A DNA stretch of 64,000 bases from Candidatus Leucobacter sulfamidivorax (GTDB lineage: Bacteria; Actinomycetota; Actinomycetes; Actinomycetales; Microbacteriaceae). The notes below the pieces were generated by a model. The model made no database searches. It was not told where the DNA came from and saw only the letters and a program-made list of their open reading frames with translations. Where the stretch lies: the NCBI GenBank assembly GCA_016771945.1, contig QZLF01000001.1, positions 310,001-374,000 on the forward strand, read 5' to 3'. The translations under genes and the position numbers were made by a program. This document shows positions 42,780 to 51,359 of this stretch, piece by piece (within the stretch, counting starts at the first letter, position 1; each line of letters starts with the position of its first letter).

Positions 42780-44357
42780 TTACAGCGCGACGTCATTCCA
42801 GCGCGCCCAGAACGCCATCCTCGCCGGATCGGAGACGTCGTCGATGCGATCCTCGAGATCCCAGATGCGCGAGGTCGGCTTGCCCGGCTCGAACTCCGGC
42901 CACTCGAACTCGCCGCCCGCGGTGGGGTCCCCGGTCTTCGCGAACGACACCCAGGAGCGCATCATGCGCGCGGAGAGGTCACGGTCGGCGTCGCTCCAGT
43001 CCCAGTCGCGGCTGGACAGCGTGTCAAAGACGTAGAGGATTTCGGCGCCGTGGAAGGAGCGGGCGTAGGCGCCTTCGATGATGCCGGAGTCGGCGGGGAT
43101 CGACGGCTCGCGGAGGAATCGGAAGTGCCACACCGGCGACTGCATGTTGCGCCGGTGCAGGTTCACGGCGAGCCAGCTCGACGAGACGAAGATGTGGTCC
43201 GCGTTGAGCTGCCAGCTCGCCTCCTGCGCCTCGGCGTCATCGCCCGCCGGGTAGAGCGCGAAGAGCTCGTCGGCGAGATCGCCGAAGTTCTCGGCGAGAT
43301 AGGCGCGGTACTTCTCCAGCGTGCTCGCGTACGGGAGACCCGAGGACTCGTTGCCCACGTTGCCCGCGATGAAGGGGACATCGATGATGTCCCCGTTGTC
43401 GTAGGCCGTTGCGACGTCGGTCGGCAGCACATGACCGTCGACCACGGGGTAGGACGAGTCGAACACGTGCAGACTGATCTGCGCGCCGGGCAGGAAGTCG
43501 AAGGAGAGGCTGCCCGCGCCGCGGGGCAGCTGCGGAGCGAGGATCTCCTCTGCCGGCATGGCCCGCATCTCGGCGAGGCTCTTGCCGCCCAGCAGCGCCG
43601 AGACCTCCGCACCGGCCTCCTCGCCGGCGCGCATCGTGTGCGTGTTCGAGGGATGCCCGTAGCCGTCGAGCGCCTTCGAGACGCCGGGGCCGCTGTGCGC
43701 GATCGCCTTTTGGAAGAGGCCCCTCGCGAGAGGCGAGCTGCGCAGGTTGTGCACCGAGTGGCCGCCGGCCGAGACGCCGAAGATCGTGACGTTGTCCGGG
43801 TCGCCGCCGAAGGCGGCGATGTTCCGCCGCACCCATTCGAGCGCCAGGATCTGGTCCATGAGGCCGTAGTTGCCCGAGCCGCCGTAGCCCGACTCCGCGC
43901 TCAGTTCAGGGTGCGCGAAGAATCCCATGCGCCCGAGCCGGGCGTTCACGGAGACGAGGGTGACTCCCGCGCCGGCCAGGGCCTCGCCGTCGTACAGGGG
44001 GTTGGAGGCCGAGCCGAACTGGTAGGCGCCGAAGTGGAACCAGACCATCACCGGTCGGCCGGTCTCGCCTTCGGCACCCGTCCAGACGTTGAGGTTGAGA
44101 CAGTCCTCGCTGAAGACCTTCTCGCCGCCGTAGTAGAGGGACTGCTCGGCGGGCGGAAGCTGGGTGCTGCTCGGGCCGTACTCGATCGCGTCGCGCTCGC
44201 CCTCCCAGGGGGCGACCGGCTGCGGCGGGCGCCAGCGGAGGTCGCCGACGGGCGGAGCCCCGTAGGGCACGCCGAGGAATCGTCGGACCGCGCCGTCGTC
44301 GAGGGACTCCCCGGAGAGGGCGCCCGAGTCGACTGTGACTGTCGTGCGAGTGGCCAT
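42780..44357 (-). CDS. Type B carboxylesterase
   Basis: A 525-residue alpha/beta hydrolase from ATG 44357, preceded by AAAGGA. FLGVPYGAPPVGDLRWRPPQ, the paired-Cys-like EDCLNLNVWTG, the nucleophile elbow FGVSAGGHSVHNL, a Glu in VGNESSG and a late His in SFHGAEILYVF give the usual triad. The oxyanion segment reads HFGAYQFG instead of the common HGGGF, which may alter substrate preference. No signal peptide is seen. It is divergent from the ABC importer across a region with two predicted IclR operators, so it is probably co-regulated: the imported substrate may be an ester. Confidence 0.88.
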   Translation of the reverse strand: MATRTTVTVDSGALSGESLDDGAVRRFLGVPYGAPPVGDLRWRPPQPVAPWEGERDAIEYGPSSTQLPPAEQSLYYGGEKVFSEDCLNLNVWTGAEGETGRPVMVWFHFGAYQFGSASNPLYDGEALAGAGVTLVSVNARLGRMGFFAHPELSAESGYGGSGNYGLMDQILALEWVRRNIAAFGGDPDNVTIFGVSAGGHSVHNLRSSPLARGLFQKAIAHSGPGVSKALDGYGHPSNTHTMRAGEEAGAEVSALLGGKSLAEMRAMPAEEILAPQLPRGAGSLSFDFLPGAQISLHVFDSSYPVVDGHVLPTDVATAYDNGDIIDVPFIAGNVGNESSGLPYASTLEKYRAYLAENFGDLADELFALYPAGDDAEAQEASWQLNADHIFVSSSWLAVNLHRRNMQSPVWHFRFLREPSIPADSGIIEGAYARSFHGAEILYVFDTLSSRDWDWSDADRDLSARMMRSWVSFAKTGDPTAGGEFEWPEFEPGKPTSRIWDLEDRIDDVSDPARMAFWARWNDVAL

Positions 44358-44783
44358 GAGTGGTTCCTTTCCTCGGGGAGTACGCTCTCCCGCCTCCCGT
44401 AGATGATCGAGTACCGACCGGAGGCCTGCGATCTCCGGGAGGCCGGCCGAGAGTCGATGAGCAGGTTCCGCGTCGAGATCTGCTCGTGAAGGTCGGATCG
44501 GCTGTTGCTTTCCAGCACTCTCCGAGTCATGCTGAGGCGCGCGTCCGCGGGACTCAAGCAGATTCTGCTGAGGGGAATCCGCATGCGCGACGGCTCGTCG
44601 AAGGTAACGATTCCGCACAGGAGAATCTGCTTGAGCGGGTTTTCCGGCGCCGCACATCATTGCTGGACCCGAAGGGCGCGTCCGGCTCAGTTCGCGGATT
44701 CCGCGAATGCCGCCGTACGAGGCCGGGTGCATCCGGCCCGCGCCGGGTGCCGTTCTACCAGAGACAACGAGGTGAGCTGGAAC
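44358..44783. promoter_or_regulatory. Divergent control region with two GATTC-N9-GAATC operators
   Basis: This 426-base non-coding stretch lies between the esterase (minus) and the importer (plus). It has two perfect dyads GATTC-N9-GAATC at 44561-44579 and 44609-44627, in inverted arrangement: the surrounding 14-bp CTCAAGCAGATTCT (44553-44566) pairs perfectly with AGAATCTGCTTGAG (44622-44635). The same dyad occurs at 49445-49463 before the ThDP gene. I infer an IclR operator pair able to loop. The ribosome site GAGGTG precedes ATG 44784. I see nothing else in this stretch. Confidence 0.55.
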
Positions 44784-45932
44784 ATGAAACCAACGAAGAA
44801 GAAGTACGCCATCGCCATCGCTTCGATCGCGGCCGCACTGGTGCTGAGCGGATGCTCCGGCGCCGCGACGTCCGACGGCCAGGCCGCGGGCGGGGAGTCG
44901 GGCGGCGCCGAGGGGAACGACGCCGTCGCCGCGGCGCAGGCCCGCGTCGCCGAGTTCACCGCGGAGCAGCCGCCGATCGAGATCGCGCCGCTGCCCGGCG
45001 AGGTGGAGGCGGGGCTGACCTACGGCTTCATCACCTGCCCGTTGCCGGTCTGCCGCACGCTGACGGACGCCTCGGTCGAGGCCGCCGAGGCGATCGGCTG
45101 GGAGACCCGGCAAGTCGAGACCCAGATGACCCCCGAGGACTACGTGGCCTCCTGGGATCAGCTGCTGCAGGATCCGCCGGATGTCATCGCCTACATCCCC
45201 TTCGCGCCGGACTCCCTCATCGAGACCCAGCTGATCAAGGCCTCCGAGCTCGGCATCCCGGTGGTGTCGATCGCCCCGGCGGGCGACCGGCCCGACAAGG
45301 AGGGTCCGGTGTTCGCCTCGTACAACGGCTACCCGGAGTTCTTCCAGAGCGCCAGCCTGATGGCGGACCTGATCGTGGCCGACGGCGGCACCGGCGCCGA
45401 CACCGTCTTCGTGTGGGATCCCGCCCTCGCCGCGATCTGGCAGCCCATCAAGGACGGCTTCGACGAGCACATCCAGGCCGCAGGCCCCGCGGCGAAGGTG
45501 CTGGAGGTCTCGAGCCAGGGCATCGGCACCGCCGTCCCCGGGCAGATCGTGAGCTACCTGCAGGCCAACCCGGACGTCAAGTACGTGGCGCTGGCGCTCG
45601 CGGATCTGAGCATCGGCGTGCCGGAGGCGCTGCAGCAGGCGGGCCTGCTCGACAACGTCAAGATCACCTCGCGGGCCCCGCAGGCGGGCAACCTCGCCAA
45701 CGTGCAGGCGGGCCTCGAGTGGACCACGGTCGGCGAGGAGATGGGCTCCAACGGCTGGCGGGTCATCGACGGCCTGGCGCGCCTCACGCTCGGCGAGACC
45801 CCGAACGACGAGTGGTTCGAGCCGGCCGGCTGGGCGCAGATCTTCACGAAGGACAATGTCACCCAGACGAACGAGCCGCCGAGCACGCCCGGCTCGCCCG
45901 AGGCCTTCCTCGCAGCCTGGGGAGTCGAGTAG
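44784..45932 (+). CDS. Sugar-type ABC importer binding lipoprotein
   Basis: A 382-residue protein with signal peptide and lipobox LVLSGC near residue 23. The mature part is a periplasmic-binding type 1 domain (EVEAGLTYGFITCPLPVCRT, AADRPDKEGP-like hinge, YLQANPDVKYVALALADLS). The short CPLPVC segment carries two Cys close to the ligand cleft, unusual for RbsB-type sugar binders; they could form a disulfide. It is the first gene of a three-gene importer. Ligand might be a sugar, an autoinducer-like molecule or a small cyclic compound. Confidence 0.85.
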   Translation: MKPTKKKYAIAIASIAAALVLSGCSGAATSDGQAAGGESGGAEGNDAVAAAQARVAEFTAEQPPIEIAPLPGEVEAGLTYGFITCPLPVCRTLTDASVEAAEAIGWETRQVETQMTPEDYVASWDQLLQDPPDVIAYIPFAPDSLIETQLIKASELGIPVVSIAPAGDRPDKEGPVFASYNGYPEFFQSASLMADLIVADGGTGADTVFVWDPALAAIWQPIKDGFDEHIQAAGPAAKVLEVSSQGIGTAVPGQIVSYLQANPDVKYVALALADLSIGVPEALQQAGLLDNVKITSRAPQAGNLANVQAGLEWTTVGEEMGSNGWRVIDGLARLTLGETPNDEWFEPAGWAQIFTKDNVTQTNEPPSTPGSPEAFLAAWGVE

Positions 45933-45935
45933 CCG

Positions 45936-47483
45936 ATGAACAGCGTTCTGCCCGAGCAGGGTCGTGCACCGGGAGCCGCAGCGCTCGAGATCGAGGGGCT
46001 GAGCAAGACCTTCCCGGGCGGCAAGGGCCTGCGAAACGTCAGCCTCAGCATCGCACGGGGATCGGTGCACGCCCTGCTCGGGCAGAACGGCTGCGGCAAG
46101 TCCACCCTGATCAAGATCCTCGCGGGGGTCTACCAGCCCGACCCGGGCTCCCGCGCCCGGGTCGCGGGCCGGGATATCGAGCTGGGCTCGGCGAAGCAGT
46201 CGCGCGAGGCCGGGTTGCGATTCATCCACCAGGATCTCGGCCTGATCCCCTCCCTCGACGTCACCGACAACCTCGCGCTCGGCGTCGGCTACTCCGCACG
46301 CGGCTGGCTGTCCGACTCGACCGAGCATCGCAAGGCCCAGGCCCTGCTCGACCGCTACGGCATCGACATCGACGCTCGCGAACGGCTCGACCGGCTGAGC
46401 GCGGCGCAGCAGTCGCTCGTCGCGATCGCCCGTGCGCTGGGTGACGACGACGCGAGCGGGCCTCGCCTCATCGTGCTCGACGAGCCGACCGCGGCGCTGC
46501 AGAGCACCGAGGTCGAGCTACTCTTCTCCCTGATAGAGGCGCTGAAGCGCGAGGGCAACTCCATCCTCTACGTCACGCATCGCCTCGACGAGGTCTTCGC
46601 GATCGGCGACCGTGCGACCGTGCTGCGCGACGGCGAGCTGATCGCGAACCGCGAGGTGGCCGAGCTCGACCACGACTCCCTGGTGCACCTCATCGTGGGG
46701 CGCGCCGTCGAGGGCATCGAGCCGGGCTCGCCCCACCTCGATCGCCCGGTCGTGCTCGAGGCGAGCGACATCAGCGGCGCCTCGGTCGCGCACGCCGACA
46801 TCACGCTGCATCGGGGAGAGATCGTCGGCCTCGCCGGGCTGCTGGGGTCGGGATACGAAGATCTGCCCTTCCTGCTCTTCGGCGCGATCGAGCGCGAGAG
46901 CGGCCGGATCCTGCTCGAGGGCGAGCCGGTCGAGATCCGTGATCCGCGCGACGCGATTGCCGCCGGGATCGCGTTCGCACCCGCCGATCGGAAGCGGCTG
47001 AGCTCGATCCAGGGCTGGTCGCTGCGCGAGAACATCACGCTGCCCAGTCTGACCTCGGGCACCGCCGGCTGGCTGAGCGAGCGCAGGGAGGACGCGGAGG
47101 TGGTGCCGTGGCTGGAGCTGATGCGGGTGAGCTTCTCCTCCCGCACCCTCCTGTCGACGCTCAGCGGCGGCAACCAGCAGCGCGTGGTGCTCGCGCGGTG
47201 GCTGCGAGCGAAGGCGCGGGTCATGCTCCTGCAGGAGCCGACGAACGGCGTCGACTCCGGGGCGAAGCACGCGATCTACGTCGCGCTGCGCGAGGCTGCG
47301 GCGAACGGCACGACCGTGCTGTTCTCCTCCTCGGATGCCGAGGAGCTCGTGGCGATCGCCGACCGGGTGATCGTGATGAACGACGGCAGGATCGGGGCCG
47401 AGCTCGCCGGCCCCTCGTTGACCATAGACAACCTCCTCCAGGCCACCATGGTCGGAGCGAACACGGGAGTTCCAGGAGCATGA
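45936..47483 (+). CDS. Sugar-type ABC importer ATPase, two nucleotide domains (RbsA/MglA type)
   Basis: A 515-residue tandem ATPase. NBD1: Walker A GQNGCGKSTLIK, signature LSAAQQSLVAIARAL, Walker B LIVLDEPTAAL, His in YVTHRLDEV. NBD2: degenerate Walker A (GLLGSGYEDLPF, normal for this family), signature LSGGNQQRVVLARWL and EPTNGVD. It starts 3 bases after the binding-protein stop; ATG overlap with the permease follows. Confidence 0.9.
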   Translation: MNSVLPEQGRAPGAAALEIEGLSKTFPGGKGLRNVSLSIARGSVHALLGQNGCGKSTLIKILAGVYQPDPGSRARVAGRDIELGSAKQSREAGLRFIHQDLGLIPSLDVTDNLALGVGYSARGWLSDSTEHRKAQALLDRYGIDIDARERLDRLSAAQQSLVAIARALGDDDASGPRLIVLDEPTAALQSTEVELLFSLIEALKREGNSILYVTHRLDEVFAIGDRATVLRDGELIANREVAELDHDSLVHLIVGRAVEGIEPGSPHLDRPVVLEASDISGASVAHADITLHRGEIVGLAGLLGSGYEDLPFLLFGAIERESGRILLEGEPVEIRDPRDAIAAGIAFAPADRKRLSSIQGWSLRENITLPSLTSGTAGWLSERREDAEVVPWLELMRVSFSSRTLLSTLSGGNQQRVVLARWLRAKARVMLLQEPTNGVDSGAKHAIYVALREAAANGTTVLFSSSDAEELVAIADRVIVMNDGRIGAELAGPSLTIDNLLQATMVGANTGVPGA

Positions 47484-48514
47484 CACAGCAGCAGACCTCG
47501 ACGGAGAAGGGCTCCGGCACCGCGACCGCGCGCCCCGAGCGCGGCCGCTCTCGGGGCGGCTTCATGAAGTACAGCGGCATCTACATCTGGATCGCGCTGA
47601 TCGCGATCTTCGGCATCCTGGTGCCGCAGACCTTCCTCACCGCGCAGACCGCCACGGGCATCATCACGAACGAGGCGGTGACGATCATCGTCGCCGTCGG
47701 CCTGCTCTTCTCGTTGTCGGCCGGCGGATTCGACCTCTCCATCGGCCAGAACCTCGGCTTCGCCGCGGTGCTCGTGGCCACGCTCTCGACGGTGGGCGGC
47801 ATGGATCCCTTCGTCTCGGTGGTCATCACCCTCGTGCTGAGCACGCTCGTCGGCGTGATCAACGGCTTCTTCGTGTCGGTGATCAGGATCCACAGCCTCA
47901 TCGCGACGCTGGGCATGACCTCGATCCTGCTGGCGGCGACGAGGCTGGTGTCGGGCCAGACCTTCCGGGGCCCGGTGCCGGACGCGCTGCGGCAGATGTC
48001 GAACTTCTCGCTGTTCGGGGTCGTCCCGATCATCGTGCTCTACGCGCTGATCATCGCGTTCGCCGGGTGGTACGCACTCGAGCACACCCCCTTCGGCCGC
48101 AAGCTCTATGCGACCGGCGCGAACGCCGACGCGGCCTTCCTCGCCGGCGTGCGCACGAACCGCTACCTCTTCCTCTCCTTCGTGATCACCGGCTTCGGCT
48201 CCGGTCTCGCCGGCGTGTTCCTCGCGGGCAAGATCGGCAGCGTCGGTCCCGACATCGGGCCCGCCTACCTGCTTCCGGCCTTCGCGGCGGCGTTCCTGGG
48301 AACGACCCAGTTGAAGCCGGGTAAATTCAACGTATGGGGCACCGTGTTGGCGATCCTCCTGCTGGCGACCGGCGTCAAGGGTCTTCAGCTGCTGGGAGGC
48401 GCGCAGTGGATCACCGACGCCTTCAACGGCGTGGCCTTGCTCGCTGCGGTCTCGGTCGCCGTGGTCTCGGTGCGCCGCGCGGCCAGGGGCAGGGGTCGCA
48501 AACGCGACGTCTGA
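47480..48514 (+). CDS. Sugar-type ABC importer permease (RbsC type)
   Basis: A 344-residue protein with about eight to ten membrane segments after a soluble Thr/Gly/Arg-rich N-terminal arm of some 30 residues. The RbsC motifs SLSAGGFDLSIGQNLGFAAV and GVINGFFVSVIRIHSLIATL, plus YATGANADAAFLAGVRTNRY, are present. ATG 47480 overlaps the ATPase stop. A single permease gene suggests a homodimeric channel. Confidence 0.9.
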   Translation: MTQQQTSTEKGSGTATARPERGRSRGGFMKYSGIYIWIALIAIFGILVPQTFLTAQTATGIITNEAVTIIVAVGLLFSLSAGGFDLSIGQNLGFAAVLVATLSTVGGMDPFVSVVITLVLSTLVGVINGFFVSVIRIHSLIATLGMTSILLAATRLVSGQTFRGPVPDALRQMSNFSLFGVVPIIVLYALIIAFAGWYALEHTPFGRKLYATGANADAAFLAGVRTNRYLFLSFVITGFGSGLAGVFLAGKIGSVGPDIGPAYLLPAFAAAFLGTTQLKPGKFNVWGTVLAILLLATGVKGLQLLGGAQWITDAFNGVALLAAVSVAVVSVRRAARGRGRKRDV

Positions 48515-48548
48515 GCTCCGCGATGAGGTTCGAGGAGGCGCGGACGCG

Positions 48549-49367
48549 ATGAAGAAGACCCGCATCGACTATCGCAAGCCCCCGTACGCGATCGACTCCA
48601 TCGACAATGCGCTCCGGGCGCTGCACATGCTGCGCGACTCCGGCGCGGTGCGCATCATGGACGTCGCCGAGCGGCTCGAGGTCGCGCGCTCGACCGCGCA
48701 TCGCATCATGGCGATGCTGGTGTACCAGGGGTTCGCCGTGCAGGACGACCGCCAGCGGTATCTCGCGGGCCCCGCACTGAGCGCGCCCGTCGTGACCTCG
48801 CAGCGGAACCAGGAGCTCGTGCAGACGGCTGCGCCGATCCTCGACGAACTGCAGCGACGGACGGGCGAGGTGGTGAACCTCGCGGTGCGGATCGGCGTGC
48901 ACACCCGGGTGCTGACCACGATCGGAGAGGGGAAGGCGGCCCTCGAGGATCGGAGCGGACGCGTCTACCCGGCCCATTCGAGCTCCGCCGGGCGCGCGAT
49001 GCTCGCGACGGAGCCGCAGAAGCTGCTCGAACGCCTGTACCGCAGCAAGAGCGCCGAGCTCAGCGGATCGGCGCTGGGCGACGCCGACTACGCGGAGCTC
49101 GTCGCCCAGCTGGAGCAGACCCGCCGGCGCGGCTTCGCGGTCTGCGACGAGGAGGTGGAGCGGTCGATCGCCTCCGTCTCGGTCCCCGTGACGCCCGTCG
49201 AGGGCCGCAAGTGCGCGGTCGTGCTGCTCACCTTCAAGTCGCGGCTCGAGCTCATCGTGCAGAACCAGCCGAAGATCGACGCGCTGTTCGACGCGCAGCA
49301 GGCCCTGCTCGAGGCGCTGGAGAGACAGCGGGCCGAGGCGCTCGCCGAGGAGGCGGAAGGGCGGTAG
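48549..49367 (+). CDS. IclR-family transcriptional regulator
   Basis: A 272-residue regulator 34 bases after the permease. Helix-turn-helix: IMDVAERLEVARSTAHRIMA with wing LVYQGFAVQDDRQRY. Effector domain motifs: GRAMLATEPQKLLERLYRSK, FAVCDEEVERSIASVSVPV. It is transcribed with the importer or from its own promoter. Predicted operators (GATTC-N9-GAATC) flank the cluster, and this is the only regulator between them, so it is the best candidate to bind them. The effector is unknown. Confidence 0.9.
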   Translation: MKKTRIDYRKPPYAIDSIDNALRALHMLRDSGAVRIMDVAERLEVARSTAHRIMAMLVYQGFAVQDDRQRYLAGPALSAPVVTSQRNQELVQTAAPILDELQRRTGEVVNLAVRIGVHTRVLTTIGEGKAALEDRSGRVYPAHSSSAGRAMLATEPQKLLERLYRSKSAELSGSALGDADYAELVAQLEQTRRRGFAVCDEEVERSIASVSVPVTPVEGRKCAVVLLTFKSRLELIVQNQPKIDALFDAQQALLEALERQRAEALAEEAEGR

Positions 49368-49444
49368 GCCGGCGACCTCCGTGCGGGCGCGGACGCGGGC
49401 GCGGACGCCCGTGCGCGAGTCGCGCGGTCTCCGGTGCGGCCCCC

Positions 49445-49463
49445 GATTCCGTCGTCCAGAATC
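49445..49463. promoter_or_regulatory. Predicted IclR operator before the ThDP enzyme operon
   Basis: GATTC-N9-GAATC, followed by TG and G-TT as in the copies at 44561 and 44609 (GATTCC-N7-AGAATCTG shared). It lies 95 bases upstream of ATG 49558, within the promoter region. Confidence 0.55.
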
Positions 49464-49557
49464 TGGTTTCGGCACAACCGGCGGCGCGATTAGCTTCGAG
49501 CCATCGCCGGCCGGCGCGACCGCCGGGCCGCACATCCGAAGGAACGAAGAGGACGCC

Positions 49558-51273
49558 ATGAACGAAACGCCCGAGACCGTCAACGGCGCCGAACTGCTGG
49601 TGCGCACGCTTGCGCGTCTCGGTGTCGAGGACGCCTTCAACGTCGCGGGCCTCGGCCTGCTGCCGCTCGCGGAGGCGTTCTACCGCAACCGGGACAGCAT
49701 CCGATACATCTCCTCGCTCAACGAGACGAATCTCGCGCTCATCGCGAACGGCTACGCTCGTGCGAAGGGCTCGGCCGCCTTCGTCAACGTGTACCACGCC
49801 TCGGGCACGGCCCTCGCCATGATGGGGGTCACGACGGCCTGGGCCGAGCAGGTGCCGCTCGTCTTCACGTCGACCACGTCGAGCCGAGAGCTCTCGGGCC
49901 GGGACCAGTACGCGGCCGTGCCGCGGGCCGTCACCGAGATGAGCGAGCAGTTCGTGAAGTGGAGCTGCGAGGTGCCGAGCGCCGAGCGCATCCCCGAGCT
50001 GCTGGCGCGGGCCTTCCAGATCGCGAACACGCCGCCCTACGGGCCCGTGCATCTCGCCTTCCCCATGGACGTCTGGCTCGAGCGGACCGCCGATACCTCG
50101 CCGCAGGTCGTGCCTGCCGAGCTGCTGGCGGCCCCGGTCGCCTCTCCGGAGGCGGTGAAGCGGCTGGCCGATCTGCTGCGCGGCGCCGAGCGACCGTTGA
50201 TCGTCGCCGGCGGCGAGGTCGAGCGCTACGGCGCCGTGCAAAGCCTCGTCGCACTCGCCGAGGCGACGGGCGCCTGCGTCGCGAGCGAGGACAAGATCTC
50301 CGACCTCGGCTTTCCCACGACCCACGAGCAGTTCATCGGCAAGCTCAGCGCCAATCGCAAGGCCGTCGCCGAGGCCGACCTCGTCGTGCTGATCGGCGTC
50401 GAGCTCACCGAGTCGGGGCTGACCGCGCCGATCGAGTTCGGCGACGCCACGACCGTGGTGCTGACCCCCGACCCCATCGCGCTCACGCGCCAGATCCGCC
50501 CCGATGCCGCGATCCTCGGCATGCCGGCCGAGACGCTGGACGCGGTGCGCGAGCGCCTGGAGGTGAAGCCCATCGGCGTGCGCCGCCGCAAGGCCCGCCT
50601 GGCGGTCGCGACCGCGCTGCACGAGCGGCGAGAGGCGCGCAGCGCCCGGATCCGCACCATCCGCTTCGACGACGACGAGCTCGCGATCAGCCGGATCGCT
50701 ACGGAGGTCGAGCGAGCAATGCCAGCGGGTGCCATCATCGTCAACCACTGCGCCTCCGGTGAGCCCTTCGTCGAAGAGCTCGTGCCGATCTCCGATCCGA
50801 GCACCTACTTCGGCATCTCGAGCAAGGCCAGCGCGCAGGGGTGGGGCGGTCCGGCGGCGATCGGCATCCAGCTCGCCCGACCCGACCGTCGCGTCGTCGC
50901 GATGCTCGGCGACGGCGGTTTCATGTTCTCGTCGACCGCGATCTACGCGGCCGCGCAGTTCGACGTGCCGGTCGTCTACGTGATCCTGAACAACGGTGGC
51001 TGGCGCGACATCGGGGCCCTCGCGAAGGTCGCGGGATCGCCGCTCGTCGACGCCGAGGCCGAGTTCGGCTGGGAGTTCCTCGATCCGGGGATCGACCACA
51101 CCGCCTTCGCGCAGAGTCTCGGCCTCGACGCGAGCCGGGTCGAAACCGCAGCCGAGCTGCGCGCCGCGCTGGAGCGAGCCTTCGCCTCGGCGCGCCCCAC
51201 GCTCATCGAGGTCATGAACTCGCGCGAGGACGCGCACGAGTTCTCGCGGGTGTTCACCCAGTCCGAGGGCTGA
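49558..51273 (+). CDS. Thiamine-diphosphate enzyme, acetolactate synthase/benzoylformate decarboxylase-like
   Basis: A 571-residue three-domain ThDP enzyme. The PYR domain carries the catalytic Glu in SLNETNLALIANGYARAKG; the PP domain has GDGGFMFSSTAIYAAAQFDV near residue 451 and ILNNGGW, the metal/ThDP motif. The central domain lacks an obvious FAD-type signature. It cleaves or joins a C-C bond next to a carbonyl, decarboxylating a 2-oxo acid or performing carboligation. Sulfoacetaldehyde acetyltransferase, oxalyl-CoA decarboxylase and acetolactate synthase are distant relatives; none is clearly favoured. It is followed by a flavin monooxygenase, an aldehyde dehydrogenase and an aldolase, forming a catabolic set. 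Confidence 0.82.
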   Translation: MNETPETVNGAELLVRTLARLGVEDAFNVAGLGLLPLAEAFYRNRDSIRYISSLNETNLALIANGYARAKGSAAFVNVYHASGTALAMMGVTTAWAEQVPLVFTSTTSSRELSGRDQYAAVPRAVTEMSEQFVKWSCEVPSAERIPELLARAFQIANTPPYGPVHLAFPMDVWLERTADTSPQVVPAELLAAPVASPEAVKRLADLLRGAERPLIVAGGEVERYGAVQSLVALAEATGACVASEDKISDLGFPTTHEQFIGKLSANRKAVAEADLVVLIGVELTESGLTAPIEFGDATTVVLTPDPIALTRQIRPDAAILGMPAETLDAVRERLEVKPIGVRRRKARLAVATALHERREARSARIRTIRFDDDELAISRIATEVERAMPAGAIIVNHCASGEPFVEELVPISDPSTYFGISSKASAQGWGGPAAIGIQLARPDRRVVAMLGDGGFMFSSTAIYAAAQFDVPVVYVILNNGGWRDIGALAKVAGSPLVDAEAEFGWEFLDPGIDHTAFAQSLGLDASRVETAAELRAALERAFASARPTLIEVMNSREDAHEFSRVFTQSEG

Positions 51274-51322
51274 GTGAACAGATCGGTCATCGAGCCTGTC
51301 GAGATGCCCGATCCGCACTCAC

Positions 51323-51341
51323 GATCCGATCCGCCCGAATC
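51323..51341. promoter_or_regulatory. Weaker copy of the GATTC-N9-GAATC dyad before the second monooxygenase
   Basis: GATCC-N9-GAATC has one mismatch to the dyad found at 44561, 44609 and 49445 and the same spacing. It lies 18 bases upstream of ATG 51360. Chance cannot be excluded. Confidence 0.35.
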
Positions 51342-51359
51342 AGTGCGAAGGAGCACACC

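Noticed and set aside
44505-44783. Upstream extension of the sugar-binding protein frame as coding sequence
   Set aside because: The extension has no signal-peptide logic and covers the inverted operators; ATG 44784 gives a proper lipoprotein signal.
46800-46880. Missing Walker A in the second nucleotide-binding domain of the RbsA-type ATPase
   Set aside because: A degenerate second P-loop is normal in this family and not a defect.
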